Positions 53,414 through 62,056 of a stretch of 64,000 nucleotides of DNA are shown here, in pieces. Within the stretch, counting starts at the first letter, position 1. Every line of letters begins with the position of its first letter. The translations under genes were made by a program, and so were the position numbers. The DNA is from JBNKHG01 sp050290225 (GTDB lineage Bacteria > Pseudomonadota > Gammaproteobacteria > Pseudomonadales > Cellvibrionaceae). The stretch covers positions 43,802-107,801 of the forward strand of contig JBNKHG010000024.1 of NCBI GenBank assembly GCA_050290225.1, given 5' to 3'. Under the pieces are notes generated by a model, which searched no databases, was not told where the DNA came from, and was given only the letters and a program-made list of their open reading frames with translations.

Positions 53414-55288
53414 ATGAGTTACTCCGAAACCTTAACCAAGCACAGTCCGAGTCAAACTGAAGCGCACCCAGAGGGTTTTGACCATCGAGCGTTTCTCAAA
53501 GGACTGACTCAACACCCGGGCGTCTACCAGATGCTCGATGCCGATGAAAAAATACTCTATGTCGGCAAAGCCAAGAATCTCAAAAACCGGGTTTCGAGTT
53601 ACTTTCGAAAGTCGGGTTTAAGTGCCAAAACCGCAGCACTTGTGGCAAGAATAGCCAGTGTTCAGGTGACGGTAACCCGAAGTGAAACGGAAGCGCTGCT
53701 GCTTGAGCAAAACCTGATCAAGGCCCAGCGTCCCCCATACAACATCCTGTTGCGGGACGATAAGTCCTACCCCTATATCTTTGTCTCGTCGGACGAGGAT
53801 TACCCTCGCTTGGCGTTTCACCGCGGCGCCAAGCGCAAAAAGGGTGGCTATTATGGCCCGTTTCCTAATGCCGGGGCTGTCAGAGACAGTTTGAATTTTT
53901 TGCAAAAAACCTTTCGTGTTCGCCAGTGCGAGGACAGTGTCTTTCGCAATCGCTCACGCCCCTGCCTGCAGTACCAGATTAAACGCTGTACCGCGCCCTG
54001 TGTCGGCCTCATCAACCCTGAAGATTATCGACAGGACCTGAGGCATACGGTGATGTTTTTGGAAGGTAAAAGCCGGATGTTGATGGGGGAACTCGCCGAC
54101 GAGATGGAAGCGGCTTCCAGGGCTTTGGCGTTTGAGGATGCAGCCCGCTTTCGTGATCAGATTACCGCCTTGCGTCGAATCCAGGCACAGCAGGTGGTTG
54201 AAGAGGGCAGCGGTGATGCCGATGTCATCGCCGCTGCCTGTAACAAGGCCTATAACTGTGTGCATGTACTCTATATCCGGCAGGGCAGGATTCTCGGTAG
54301 TAAAAGTTATTTTCCCCGGGAGATGCTGGGCGAGGGTGAGTCCGAGCTGCTGTCAGCCTTTATTCCTCAGTTCTATCTCGCCAGTCAACGTGAGCTGCCC
54401 AAGGAGGTTTTATTAAGTCACCCTATTGAAGATTGCGGCCTGATAGCCGAGGCGTTGCAGCAACGGGGTGGGCGCAAGGTCCACATCACCGATAAAGTAC
54501 GAAGTCACCGGGCACAGTGGCGCGAGTTGGCGGTGACTGCCGCAGGGCAGAATCTGGCTGCCCATATTGCCAGTCGCCAGAGCAGCCTGCGCCGCCTTGA
54601 GCAATTACAGGATGCCATGGGGCTGGATGAGTTGCCCCAGAGGCTTGAATGCTTTGATATAAGCCACAGCAGTGGTGAATTGACCGTGGCATCCTGCGTT
54701 GTTTTTGACGGCGGCGGTCCGGTCAAGTCCGACTACAGGCGCTTCAATATCGAGGGTATTACCGCCGGGGATGACTACGCGGCGATGGAACAGGCTTTGA
54801 CCCGCCGTTACACACGGCTGCAACAGGGTGAGGGTAAACTGCCGGACGTACTGTTAATCGACGGCGGTAAAGGGCAACTTTCCCGGGCACAGGCAGTGCT
54901 GTCGGAGCTTGGGATCAATTCGGTGCGGCTCCTGGGTGTTGCCAAAGGCACCACCCGCAAGGCAGGGTATGAGACCCTGTTTTTTGACAATAAGGACCAG
55001 GAGCTTGTCTTGCCGAGCGATGCGCCGGCATTGCACTTGATCCAGCATATTCGCGACGAGGCCCACCGGTTTGCGGTGACCGGCCACAAGCAGCGGCGGG
55101 ATAAGAAGCGCCGGACGTCGGCTCTGGAGGATATAGCCGGCGTTGGTCCCAAGCGCCGTCGCGAGTTGCTGCGCCATTTTGGGGGGCTGCAGGAGATTGG
55201 CCGGGCCAGCGTCGAGGAATTGATCAAAGTGCCCAGTATCAGCAAAAAAATTGCAGAAGATATTTACAGTGCCCTGCACAATGAGTAG
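53414..55288 (+). CDS. uvrC: Excinuclease ABC subunit C
   Basis: 624 residues. N-terminal GIY-YIG nuclease (GVYQMLDADEKILYVGKAK) for the 3' incision, a UVR helical hairpin near 215-245, a C-terminal RNase H-like nuclease with LECFDISHSSGE and LLIDGGKGQL for the 5' incision, and a tandem helix-hairpin-helix end (DIAGVGPKRRRELL, then KVPSISKKIAEDI). It acts with UvrAB in nucleotide excision repair. Confidence 0.98.
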   Translation: MSYSETLTKHSPSQTEAHPEGFDHRAFLKGLTQHPGVYQMLDADEKILYVGKAKNLKNRVSSYFRKSGLSAKTAALVARIASVQVTVTRSETEALLLEQNLIKAQRPPYNILLRDDKSYPYIFVSSDEDYPRLAFHRGAKRKKGGYYGPFPNAGAVRDSLNFLQKTFRVRQCEDSVFRNRSRPCLQYQIKRCTAPCVGLINPEDYRQDLRHTVMFLEGKSRMLMGELADEMEAASRALAFEDAARFRDQITALRRIQAQQVVEEGSGDADVIAAACNKAYNCVHVLYIRQGRILGSKSYFPREMLGEGESELLSAFIPQFYLASQRELPKEVLLSHPIEDCGLIAEALQQRGGRKVHITDKVRSHRAQWRELAVTAAGQNLAAHIASRQSSLRRLEQLQDAMGLDELPQRLECFDISHSSGELTVASCVVFDGGGPVKSDYRRFNIEGITAGDDYAAMEQALTRRYTRLQQGEGKLPDVLLIDGGKGQLSRAQAVLSELGINSVRLLGVAKGTTRKAGYETLFFDNKDQELVLPSDAPALHLIQHIRDEAHRFAVTGHKQRRDKKRRTSALEDIAGVGPKRRRELLRHFGGLQEIGRASVEELIKVPSISKKIAEDIYSALHNE

Positions 55289-55362
55289 GGTGCGCTTTCG
55301 TTAAAGAAGAACAAGAAGAATTCCGTGATCTGGATTCACGGGTTTAAAGAAGTCCCGGAGTT

Positions 55363-55932
55363 ATGACACTAGCCAACCAGTTGACCCTGCTACGCATAAT
55401 CCTTGTGCCTGTGTTTGTCGCTATTTTCTACCTGCCTTATGGTTGGAGTTACCCTGTATCGGCCCTGATCTTTGCATTGGCCGGCCTCACCGATTGGCTC
55501 GATGGCTATATTGCCCGTAAATTCAACCAGGCGACCCCCTTTGGGGCTTTTCTGGATCCGGTGGCGGATAAGTTAATGGTAGCGGTGGCGCTGGTATTGC
55601 TGGTGGAGGTCCATGCCAGTCCCTGGTTTGCCATTCCCGCCGTTGTGATAGTGGGGCGCGAAATCGTGATATCTGCACTCCGGGAGTGGATGGCCGAGTT
55701 GGGCAAGCGAGCCAGTGTGGCGGTCTCCTATATCGGCAAAATCAAGACCACGGCGCAGATCGTCGCCATTATCATGCTGCTTGCTTTTAACCCCACTACC
55801 CACTCCAACGCCACCATGGTGGGGTATATCTTGCTTTACCTCGCCGCAGCGCTCACATTGTGGTCGATGATTTTGTACCTCAAAGCCGCCTGGCCTGACT
55901 TAAGCGCCGATATCGGCGGTTCCGAAGAGTGA
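55363..55932 (+). CDS. pgsA: Phosphatidylglycerophosphate synthase PgsA
   Basis: 189 residues, CDP-alcohol phosphatidyltransferase. The signature DG-x2-AR-x8-G-x3-D-x3-D is visible as DGYIARKFNQATPFGAFLD followed by PVADK. About four membrane segments. It makes phosphatidylglycerophosphate from CDP-diacylglycerol. The gacA-uvrC-pgsA order is conserved in gammaproteobacteria; the tRNA genes that follow in Pseudomonas are absent and a TonB receptor starts 6 bp later instead. Confidence 0.97.
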   Translation: MTLANQLTLLRIILVPVFVAIFYLPYGWSYPVSALIFALAGLTDWLDGYIARKFNQATPFGAFLDPVADKLMVAVALVLLVEVHASPWFAIPAVVIVGREIVISALREWMAELGKRASVAVSYIGKIKTTAQIVAIIMLLAFNPTTHSNATMVGYILLYLAAALTLWSMILYLKAAWPDLSADIGGSEE

Positions 55933-55938
55933 TAGAGA

Positions 55939-58101
55939 ATGATGGGCAATAACCGGCATTGTATTACCGCCACAGCGCTGGCAGCGGGTAATGTGATCAA
56001 CTGGGGAGTTCGCGCGGTCACCCTGGCGGGGGTTGCGACGGGTTTTGTTGTTTCTGCGCTCACCCACGCCGATGGCAGGATACTGACAGAGGCTGATTGG
56101 TTGACTGAAATTCCCAACGTCTTATCAGTCACTCGCCAGGAACAGAAAGTTACCGACGCCCCTTCGTCGGTCACAATTATTACACGGGATATGATCGAAG
56201 CGCTGGGCGCGGCAAACCTGGCAGAGGTCATGCGGCTGGTACCGGGTTTCCAGGTTTTCTATTCCAATGGGCTGACCTTTGGTGTGACCTCTCACGGCTT
56301 TACCGACCGCGACCCCCGCCGCCTGGAGGTGCGGGTTAATGGCCGGTCTGTGTATCTGCCACAGTTATCGTCCGTTGCCTGGGAGAGCATCGGGGTTTTA
56401 CCGGAGGATGTGGATCATATTGAAGTGGTGCGCGGATCCAACGTGCCCGCTTACGGCTCCAATGCCATTCTTGGCGCTATCAATATTGTTACCCGTAACC
56501 CCGTACAGGAAGCCGGCGGAAGGGTAAAAGTTGCCTTCTCCAGCCAAGGTACCCAGACCCTGGGGGGGCGTCACAGCGATAACGTTGGTAACACGGATTT
56601 TTCTGTCAGATTTGCCGCCAGGAAAACCGAGGGTTTCGATGGCATTGATGACGAAGCCAATACAGGCCACTTGGTGCTCAATGGCGTAATTGCACCGAAT
56701 CTTACCGATGAGTTCAATTTTGAACTCGGTTTCAGCAAGGGCAGTTTTGGCACTGGCGACACCGATCACCTGGATGAATTCTCCGACGATGACAGGGAAG
56801 CCGCCTGGTTGAGCAGTCAGTGGCAGCGCTCGTCGGAAACCCAACAATGGAAAGTCCATTTTTCCTATTCCGATTATACCTTCGAGAAGTATCGTCAGAA
56901 CCTGGTTTCCACAGAGTTTGATGTCACCCCCGATGTTGTGAGCATCGTTTTTCCCGGCCACAGTGATGAGCTTATCGAGGTGGAAGAGGGGCGTCGGGAC
57001 TATTCAGTGGCCAATATAGAGTTGGAACATCATTTGCGGGCGGCGAACAGCTTGCAGACTGTATGGGGCGTGGGCTCACGCCTGGACAGGGGCAAAAGTG
57101 ACTGGCTCGCCGGGGACGGCAATACCGACGCTGTAGTTTATTACCTGTTCGGTAATGCAGAATGGCAGATGACACCCGATTGGGTCCTCAATAGTGGCCT
57201 TATGCTGGAGGACAAGGAGGGCTTTGATGTGGAGTCCTCGCCGAGGATCGCGTTGACTTATCACTTTAATCCAGACCACCACTGGCGCCTGGGTGCCACA
57301 CGCGCCTACCGCCAACCCGCGTTGATGGAAACCGACCGACTAAGGGTGCTGCGCTTCCAAAATGGCGATCTGATTGACTTGCAACGACGATCTCATTCAG
57401 ATGTTGAACCCGAAAAGGTCACTACCTATGAATGGGGTTATTACGGTTATTGGTTCGACAAGAGGCTCCGCCTGGACGCCAAGCTCTTTCGCGAGGAAAT
57501 TCGGGGTGCAATTGACCTGATCGATACATACCCCGATATTTGCGCCAACCCCGACCCGGGTATAGCGACGTGGCTGGCTGCCCGGTACTGCGCCGATTTT
57601 TACGTGGATGGCGTCTACGGTTCACCGGCGATCGACAAAGTACGCGTCGTGGCCAACACCGGAGACTGGAATGTCGAAGGCGTTGAGGCACAGCTGAGCT
57701 GGTACTACAGTGCTGATACCTGGCTGCGACTAGACTATACGCGTTTGTCAGCTTCGGGCAAACGGTGGCGTAAAGTAAAATCCGTCAGTTATAAGTCCAC
57801 ACTTGATGATTCTGCACCGGAATACAGTGCGGGACTGCTGTTCAGTCATCAGTGGAATTCCGAATGGCGGATCAGTGGTTATCTACAGTATATGGATTTT
57901 ATCGACTGGCGCGCCGGTACGGAGGTTGAGTCTCACACACGTCTGGATATGAAGCTCGCACGCGCTTGGCGTTGGGGGCAAAACGAGGGCGAAATCGCTC
58001 TGGTCGGACAGAATCTGTTTAATGATCGCTACCTGGAATATCAGCGCCATAACGAGTTTGAACGGCGAGCGTTGGTCAGTATGACTTTGCGGTGGCCCTA
58101 G
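55939..58101 (+). CDS. TonB-dependent outer-membrane receptor
   Basis: 720 residues with a long signal region (hydrophobic core at about residues 25-43). The plug domain runs from about 65 to 185 (SSVTIITRDMIEALGAANLA, RLEVRVNGRSVYLP, DVDHIEVVRGSNVPAYGSNA, INIVTR). A 22-strand barrel follows, ending FERRALVSMTLRWP. The ligand is unknown; barrel length and plug resemble vitamin/iron-complex receptors of the BtuB/FepA superfamily without a specific mark. It starts 6 bp after pgsA, so may be co-transcribed with it, and is convergent with the ECF cassette. Confidence 0.9.
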   Translation: MMGNNRHCITATALAAGNVINWGVRAVTLAGVATGFVVSALTHADGRILTEADWLTEIPNVLSVTRQEQKVTDAPSSVTIITRDMIEALGAANLAEVMRLVPGFQVFYSNGLTFGVTSHGFTDRDPRRLEVRVNGRSVYLPQLSSVAWESIGVLPEDVDHIEVVRGSNVPAYGSNAILGAINIVTRNPVQEAGGRVKVAFSSQGTQTLGGRHSDNVGNTDFSVRFAARKTEGFDGIDDEANTGHLVLNGVIAPNLTDEFNFELGFSKGSFGTGDTDHLDEFSDDDREAAWLSSQWQRSSETQQWKVHFSYSDYTFEKYRQNLVSTEFDVTPDVVSIVFPGHSDELIEVEEGRRDYSVANIELEHHLRAANSLQTVWGVGSRLDRGKSDWLAGDGNTDAVVYYLFGNAEWQMTPDWVLNSGLMLEDKEGFDVESSPRIALTYHFNPDHHWRLGATRAYRQPALMETDRLRVLRFQNGDLIDLQRRSHSDVEPEKVTTYEWGYYGYWFDKRLRLDAKLFREEIRGAIDLIDTYPDICANPDPGIATWLAARYCADFYVDGVYGSPAIDKVRVVANTGDWNVEGVEAQLSWYYSADTWLRLDYTRLSASGKRWRKVKSVSYKSTLDDSAPEYSAGLLFSHQWNSEWRISGYLQYMDFIDWRAGTEVESHTRLDMKLARAWRWGQNEGEIALVGQNLFNDRYLEYQRHNEFERRALVSMTLRWP

Positions 58102-58303
58102 GTCGCCGCATAGCATTTAAGCTCTCTGTCATTTCTACCTGAAACACTTCTCTACCTGAACCGCTTCTGCAACAACTGCAATAACCGTACATGCGATGCC
58201 GGCCTCACAAACAGGACTGGCATGGTTGTTAACCGGCTGCAACATACAAGAAATATTGGCGCCAGTATTCCAGAACCCTGGCGGCTTGTAACGGGACTGC
58301 GCT

Positions 58304-59614
58304 TTAATAAATAAACTCTACCGCCAGATTCCCTTCGTGTTTATCGTAGGAGTAGGTATCAAAGTTTTCATCGTTATCGGTTACAGCAACGCGACCTGTG
58401 AGGCGTAAATTTTCCGACACGTTAAATTGGGTTTTAAGCCAGGCTTTCGCTCGATTTCCGTCGCGGGTCTTCTCCTTGAAAACGCCGTCGGTATCGGTCA
58501 GGCGGTTTGTGCCATCATATTCGCTGACGCGGTATTCAATGCCCGCAGATACCTGCCAATTCGCCTGCGCACGCCAGTCCAGTCCCAAACCCACACTCTG
58601 TCGCATCGGCGAGTAGCTGAAAAAGTCACCGTCGCTTTCCAGGTCATCCCGATCATTAAGCTCCAGCCGGTAAAGGGCGTTTACACTGACAGCCTGGAGC
58701 GGGTACCGCCACTTGGTCTCGACAATGTGTTGCCAGCCGTCGAGGTGGGCAAAATCGCTGCCGCCCTCGTAAAGACTGGGCTGATAGCTGAGGCTGATTT
58801 GTGAATTACCGAAGGAGCGTTTAATGCGGGTGAGCAATTTGATCTGGTCAGTGAGGTCTTCGCCATCGAGCTTTGTTGTCACAGTGGACACCCCAAATTC
58901 TGCATACCCGTCACGCAGGGGAATATCACGGGACAATCCCAGACTATAGGCATTCAGGTTCAAGTTGTCGAAATCGGAATAGCGACGGCTGTAAGCGTAT
59001 CCCTGTACTCGCCAGCCATCCAGTGTCGTCCCCTGCAGTGCGTATCGCCCCCAGCCAAAGTACTCCATGTAGCTGTCTTCGCCGGCAGAAGAATCCAGTT
59101 GAATATCGTCTTGTTGATTAAAAGCATTATCGTCAAAACCGGTGGAGACGCTGAAAAGGGTGAGCCAGGGCTTTGCTGAAACCTCCCTGCGAGTTGAGGG
59201 TGCAAGTTTGGCCAGTCGATTGGCCGCGAGACGTTGGAGTTTGTTGGATTGTGCATTAGCCAGCACAGTGCGGTACAGGACGATCGCCCGCGAGTGATTA
59301 TGTTGTTTTTCGGCTACCAGCCCTAGATGGTAGTGAGCGAGGTCGGCCCACTTCGGGTTATCGCTCAGGCGATGAAAGGTTTGGGAGGCCTTCTTGTAAT
59401 CCCCCAGTTGAAAGTAGGTGGCCGCGATATTGTAAATCAGCGTGGCACTGCTATCGCCTTTCTTCTCCGCTTCCAGAAAAAATTCCAGTGCCTGTTGGTA
59501 CTGCATTCCCTTGAACGCCTCTGTACCTTGCTGGAATTCGTTTTGTGCGTAACCGGCAAGCGGCATGGACAATAGTCCCAGTAACAATAATTCCCCGGAT
59601 TTTTTTAATCGCAT
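58304..59614 (-). CDS. Outer-membrane protein with N-terminal TPRs and C-terminal beta-barrel (Slam-like architecture)
   Basis: 436 residues. Signal peptide ending MPLAGYAQ. Residues about 25-145 form three or four TPR helices (NEFQQGTEAFKGMQYQQALE; IYNIAATYFQLGDYKKA; LAHYHLGLVAEKQHNHSRA). From about 155 the sequence becomes alternating strands (FSVSTGFDDNAFNQQDD onward) and ends in AVEFIY with a terminal Tyr, a typical barrel end. This TPR-plus-barrel layout is that of Slam/DUF560 proteins, which move adjacent-encoded substrates to the cell surface. The homology is not proven; a nutrient porin or adhesin assembly role is possible. GAGGA precedes the ATG. Last gene of the ECF cassette. Confidence 0.72.
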   Translation of the reverse strand: MRLKKSGELLLLGLLSMPLAGYAQNEFQQGTEAFKGMQYQQALEFFLEAEKKGDSSATLIYNIAATYFQLGDYKKASQTFHRLSDNPKWADLAHYHLGLVAEKQHNHSRAIVLYRTVLANAQSNKLQRLAANRLAKLAPSTRREVSAKPWLTLFSVSTGFDDNAFNQQDDIQLDSSAGEDSYMEYFGWGRYALQGTTLDGWRVQGYAYSRRYSDFDNLNLNAYSLGLSRDIPLRDGYAEFGVSTVTTKLDGEDLTDQIKLLTRIKRSFGNSQISLSYQPSLYEGGSDFAHLDGWQHIVETKWRYPLQAVSVNALYRLELNDRDDLESDGDFFSYSPMRQSVGLGLDWRAQANWQVSAGIEYRVSEYDGTNRLTDTDGVFKEKTRDGNRAKAWLKTQFNVSENLRLTGRVAVTDNDENFDTYSYDKHEGNLAVEFIY

Positions 59615-59650
59615 GAAGTATGGTCCTCATTGCATTAATACTTTTTGCAC

Positions 59651-59692
59651 ATACAGCAACAGGTGACCGTTGCCGGCCACCTGTTGCTGTAT
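59651..59692. other. 15-bp perfect inverted repeat between cassette genes
   Basis: ATACAGCAACAGGTG (59651-59665) and CACCTGTTGCTGTAT (59678-59692) around a 12-nt loop. It lies between the stop of the small exported protein gene and the start of the TPR-barrel gene. There is no T tract on the minus strand, so it is more likely an mRNA-stabilising or processing hairpin, or a binding site, than a terminator. Confidence 0.85.
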
Positions 59693-59728
59693 GCTTTTAT
59701 AGCGTTAAGACAATACGTATAGCAAGCG

Positions 59729-60175
59729 TTATCCTTCGGCGCTTATTCTCCCGCCGGTGTCGTCAACTACTGTATCCTGAGTGTCATCCACATCATGAGA
59801 ATCGTCAGCCACACTTGGGACCAAGTGCGGAGGCAGCTTGTCCTTGACATCCTCGGGGATTTTCCCTTGCGTAATGAGGTTGTTTATTGTTTCCTGCGCA
59901 TGAGCGGTAGCGGCTTCGATAACAGCGTCGGCTTTTTCTTTTCCGCTTAAGCCGGCTTCGTCGCTCGCGGCAATGGCAGCAGCGACATTCTTCGCCACGT
60001 CACTGGCATCTTCGGGTACTTCAAGGTTTTCTACAGCGTCCTCTGAAGTATCACCGTCATCAAGCACCTTCAGAGATACACCCAGACCGTCATCGGAGTC
60101 GTCGGCAAGAACAGGGGTGGCCGCCAGTGATGCTGAGACCAACAATAGAGATAATAATTTCTGTATTTTGTTCAT
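59729..60175 (-). CDS. Small acidic exported protein of the ECF cassette
   Basis: 148 residues from the ATG at 60175 (GAGATGG upstream), giving a classical signal peptide MNKIQKLLSLLLVSASLAAT ending VLA before DDSDD. No lipobox. The mature protein is very acidic, with Asp/Glu/Ser-rich ends and a central helical part (DVAKNVAAAIAASDEAGLSG ... AHAQETINNLITQGKIPEDV). No cysteine. I do not recognise the family. Its place between an anti-sigma factor and a TPR-barrel outer-membrane protein suggests a periplasmic or surface product of the same response, possibly a substrate of the barrel protein; that is inference. Confidence 0.7.
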   Translation of the reverse strand: MNKIQKLLSLLLVSASLAATPVLADDSDDGLGVSLKVLDDGDTSEDAVENLEVPEDASDVAKNVAAAIAASDEAGLSGKEKADAVIEAATAHAQETINNLITQGKIPEDVKDKLPPHLVPSVADDSHDVDDTQDTVVDDTGGRISAEG

Positions 60176-60207
60176 AATCCATCTCCATGGTGTTAGGGAG
60201 TTGAGTG

Positions 60208-60879
60208 TCAAATCATTTTGGTTGTCATGTCATCGCGAACTTGGTGTTCCACTGGAACCCGAAACTGTTTGCGCAGGCCGTTATGTTCCAATTCGATCAA
60301 AATTTCGTCGTTATTTGTCTCGCCGCCTGTAATCTCCTTGTGCTGTACGGGCAGGGTCAGCTTGTTGTCACCAGCGCTCAGGTTCGTTTTCCACTGCAGT
60401 CGCTGTGCTTCGGCATGGCCCTCCAGCGTCAGGTGGGGGGGCAGAGACACGGTTATGGTGGCATCACGCAGGGTTCGAACACTGCTCAACAGCACTCTGA
60501 CAGGTCGAACTTGCAGTTTCTGCGAATTGGGTAGCAAAGTCGCGACCTTTTCGGTCTGAGACTCTAATGGTTGTGGCCGCCATAGCAGCGTGACCAACAA
60601 GGCCAGCACAACGCCAGCTGCGGCAGCTCCCCCCCAGCTCCACCCGTGTCGCAACGCTGTTACGCTGTGGCTATCGCCCAGCGCTTTTTGCAGTACCCGG
60701 TTTTCGAACCCCGCCTCAGGCTCACGCAACGGCAGGGTACGCAGTAGTCGTTGTAACCGTAGCTCTTCAGCGTATTCTCGACATTCGGTGCACTGCTGCA
60801 GGTGGGTCAGCAAGGCATCGCCCAAGGGCCCTGCTTCCCGCTGCGTAATAAGTTGTTGTCTGATCTGAGAGCATTTCAT
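60208..60879 (-). CDS. Membrane anti-sigma factor with zinc-finger (ZAS) domain
   Basis: 223 residues from the ATG at 60879, chosen because GAGGTGA lies just upstream; a GTG three codons earlier is possible. The N-terminus has a cysteine at residue 3 and the ZAS motif HLQQCTECREY (His-x3-Cys-x2-Cys), which clamps ECF sigma factors. One membrane helix follows (WGGAAAAGVVLALLVTLLW, about residues 80-100). The rest, about 115 residues, is periplasmic and strand-rich, a plausible sensor. The sigma gene lies 22 bp upstream. Loss of inhibition would activate the cassette. Confidence 0.88.
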   Translation of the reverse strand: MKCSQIRQQLITQREAGPLGDALLTHLQQCTECREYAEELRLQRLLRTLPLREPEAGFENRVLQKALGDSHSVTALRHGWSWGGAAAAGVVLALLVTLLWRPQPLESQTEKVATLLPNSQKLQVRPVRVLLSSVRTLRDATITVSLPPHLTLEGHAEAQRLQWKTNLSAGDNKLTLPVQHKEITGGETNNDEILIELEHNGLRKQFRVPVEHQVRDDMTTKMI

Positions 60880-60901
60880 CGTAATCACCTCATACTACCC
60901 T

Positions 60902-61480
60902 TTAACACGCCTGGAGCGTTCTAAAGGTTCCCGGACGCAGAGAAAATTTCAATTTTTTTCGTGCCCGGTGTAATCGGGATTTCACCGTTCCCACGCTTAT
61001 ATCAAGAATGTCCGCAACATCCAGGACAGTGTGTCCTTCCACATCGTGCAACAGCACGACATCTCGCTGGTCATCGTCCAATGTTGCCAGGGCCTGGTTC
61101 AGGACACGCTGGAGTTCCAGGCGATGAAGTCTGTCGTCGGTGTCTACCAGCTGCTCCTGATACAGTGGCTCATCACTGTGCCAGTTATAATCGTTATCAA
61201 TCGGCGAATTGGCCCGCTTGCGGTAGAGGTCGACATAACGGCGGTAGAGGACCTTGACGAGCCAGGGACTCAGTTTCTCCACCCGGCTCAACTCGTGCAT
61301 GCGGTTAACGAGTCGGGTAAGTACATCCTGAACCAGATCCTCCGCCTCATCACGATTCTGTGTCCAGCGGTATGCCATCCGGTACATGAGGCCAATGTGG
61401 GGCCGCACCAAGGCGGAGAATTGGTCTTCTCGGCGCAAAGGCAATCGAAAAATGCGGGGTAACCCGGTCAAATTTTGCAT
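60902..61480 (-). CDS. ECF-type RNA polymerase sigma factor
   Basis: 192 residues. Region 2 at about residues 20-95 (LVRPHIGLMYRMAYRWTQNR, DEAEDLVQDVLTRLVNR, WLVKVLYRRYVDLYRKR) and region 4 at about 120-180 (LNQALATLDDDQRDVVLLHD, ISVGTVKSRLHRARKKLK). No region 1.1 or 3. It is first of a minus-strand set with its anti-sigma factor directly downstream, the standard ECF arrangement, and is probably autoregulated. A 13-bp palindrome and 13-bp tandem repeats lie upstream. Confidence 0.93.
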   Translation of the reverse strand: MQNLTGLPRIFRLPLRREDQFSALVRPHIGLMYRMAYRWTQNRDEAEDLVQDVLTRLVNRMHELSRVEKLSPWLVKVLYRRYVDLYRKRANSPIDNDYNWHSDEPLYQEQLVDTDDRLHRLELQRVLNQALATLDDDQRDVVLLHDVEGHTVLDVADILDISVGTVKSRLHRARKKLKFSLRPGTFRTLQAC

Positions 61481-61547
61481 CCCTTTCTAAAGTTTTTTGT
61501 GTCGGAAGGGTGTGCGTGTTTCTTTATTTTATAGCGAAAATGGTTGA

Positions 61548-61560
61548 GTCTAATTTAGAC
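61548..61560. promoter_or_regulatory. 13-bp palindrome upstream of the ECF sigma gene
   Basis: GTCTAATTTAGAC is a perfect odd-centred palindrome about 70 bp before the sigma gene start, next to a TATAAA on the minus strand. It could be an operator. No known regulator matches with certainty. Confidence 0.4.
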
Positions 61561-62056
61561 AATTAATACACACCTCTCACTATTACACGTGTGTACTCTG
61601 CAAAAGTCTCCCTCTCTTCACTCGCCCTGGGGATCGACTTGCAGAATCTGTGACGTGGATCACACTGCGTGGTGTTGTGGGTGCATCGCTGTTATCTCTT
61701 CGCGCGATGGAGTGATTTCGGGTCTATCGTTCGGGTCTATCGTTCAGGTCTATCGTTCAGGTCTATCGTTCGGGTCTATCGTTCGGGTCTATGTTCGGGT
61801 CTATGGCTTTATAATTTGTGATAGGAGAACCCGAAAGGGCAGATGCGATGCTTCACTCCCAGATCTGTTTCGATGTAGAACTTACAACGCACGTGGTGTT
61901 GAGGGTAAAACGAGGGTGAAATGGCTTGCCTCAGACGGAATCTATCCAACGATAGCTATCTGGAATATTAATGCCAAAACAAGTTTGAATGACGTTCCCC
62001 GGTCGGTATGGCATTACGGTGGCCCAGGGTTGTCGACAAATTTGTTTAAGCAGGTT
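61561..62056. other. Non-coding region with tandem repeats between the sigma gene and the dioxygenase
   Basis: The dioxygenase gene ends at 62057 and the sigma gene starts at 61480, both on the minus strand. An open frame of 159 codons on the plus strand crosses the repeat array and has no ribosome binding site, no recognisable domain and biased repeat-derived residues, so I treat it as chance. Apart from the repeats I see nothing specific. Confidence 0.6.
61719..61804. repeat. Seven-unit 13-bp tandem repeat
   Basis: CGGGTCTATCGTT starts at 61719, 61732 and 61771; CAGGTCTATCGTT starts at 61745 and 61758; a 12-bp variant CGGGTCTATGTT starts at 61784; a partial CGGGTCTAT occupies 61796-61804. 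Confidence 0.92.

Noticed and set aside
61719..61804. Possible CRISPR array
   Set aside because: Units are contiguous 13-mers without unique spacers; no cas genes are present.
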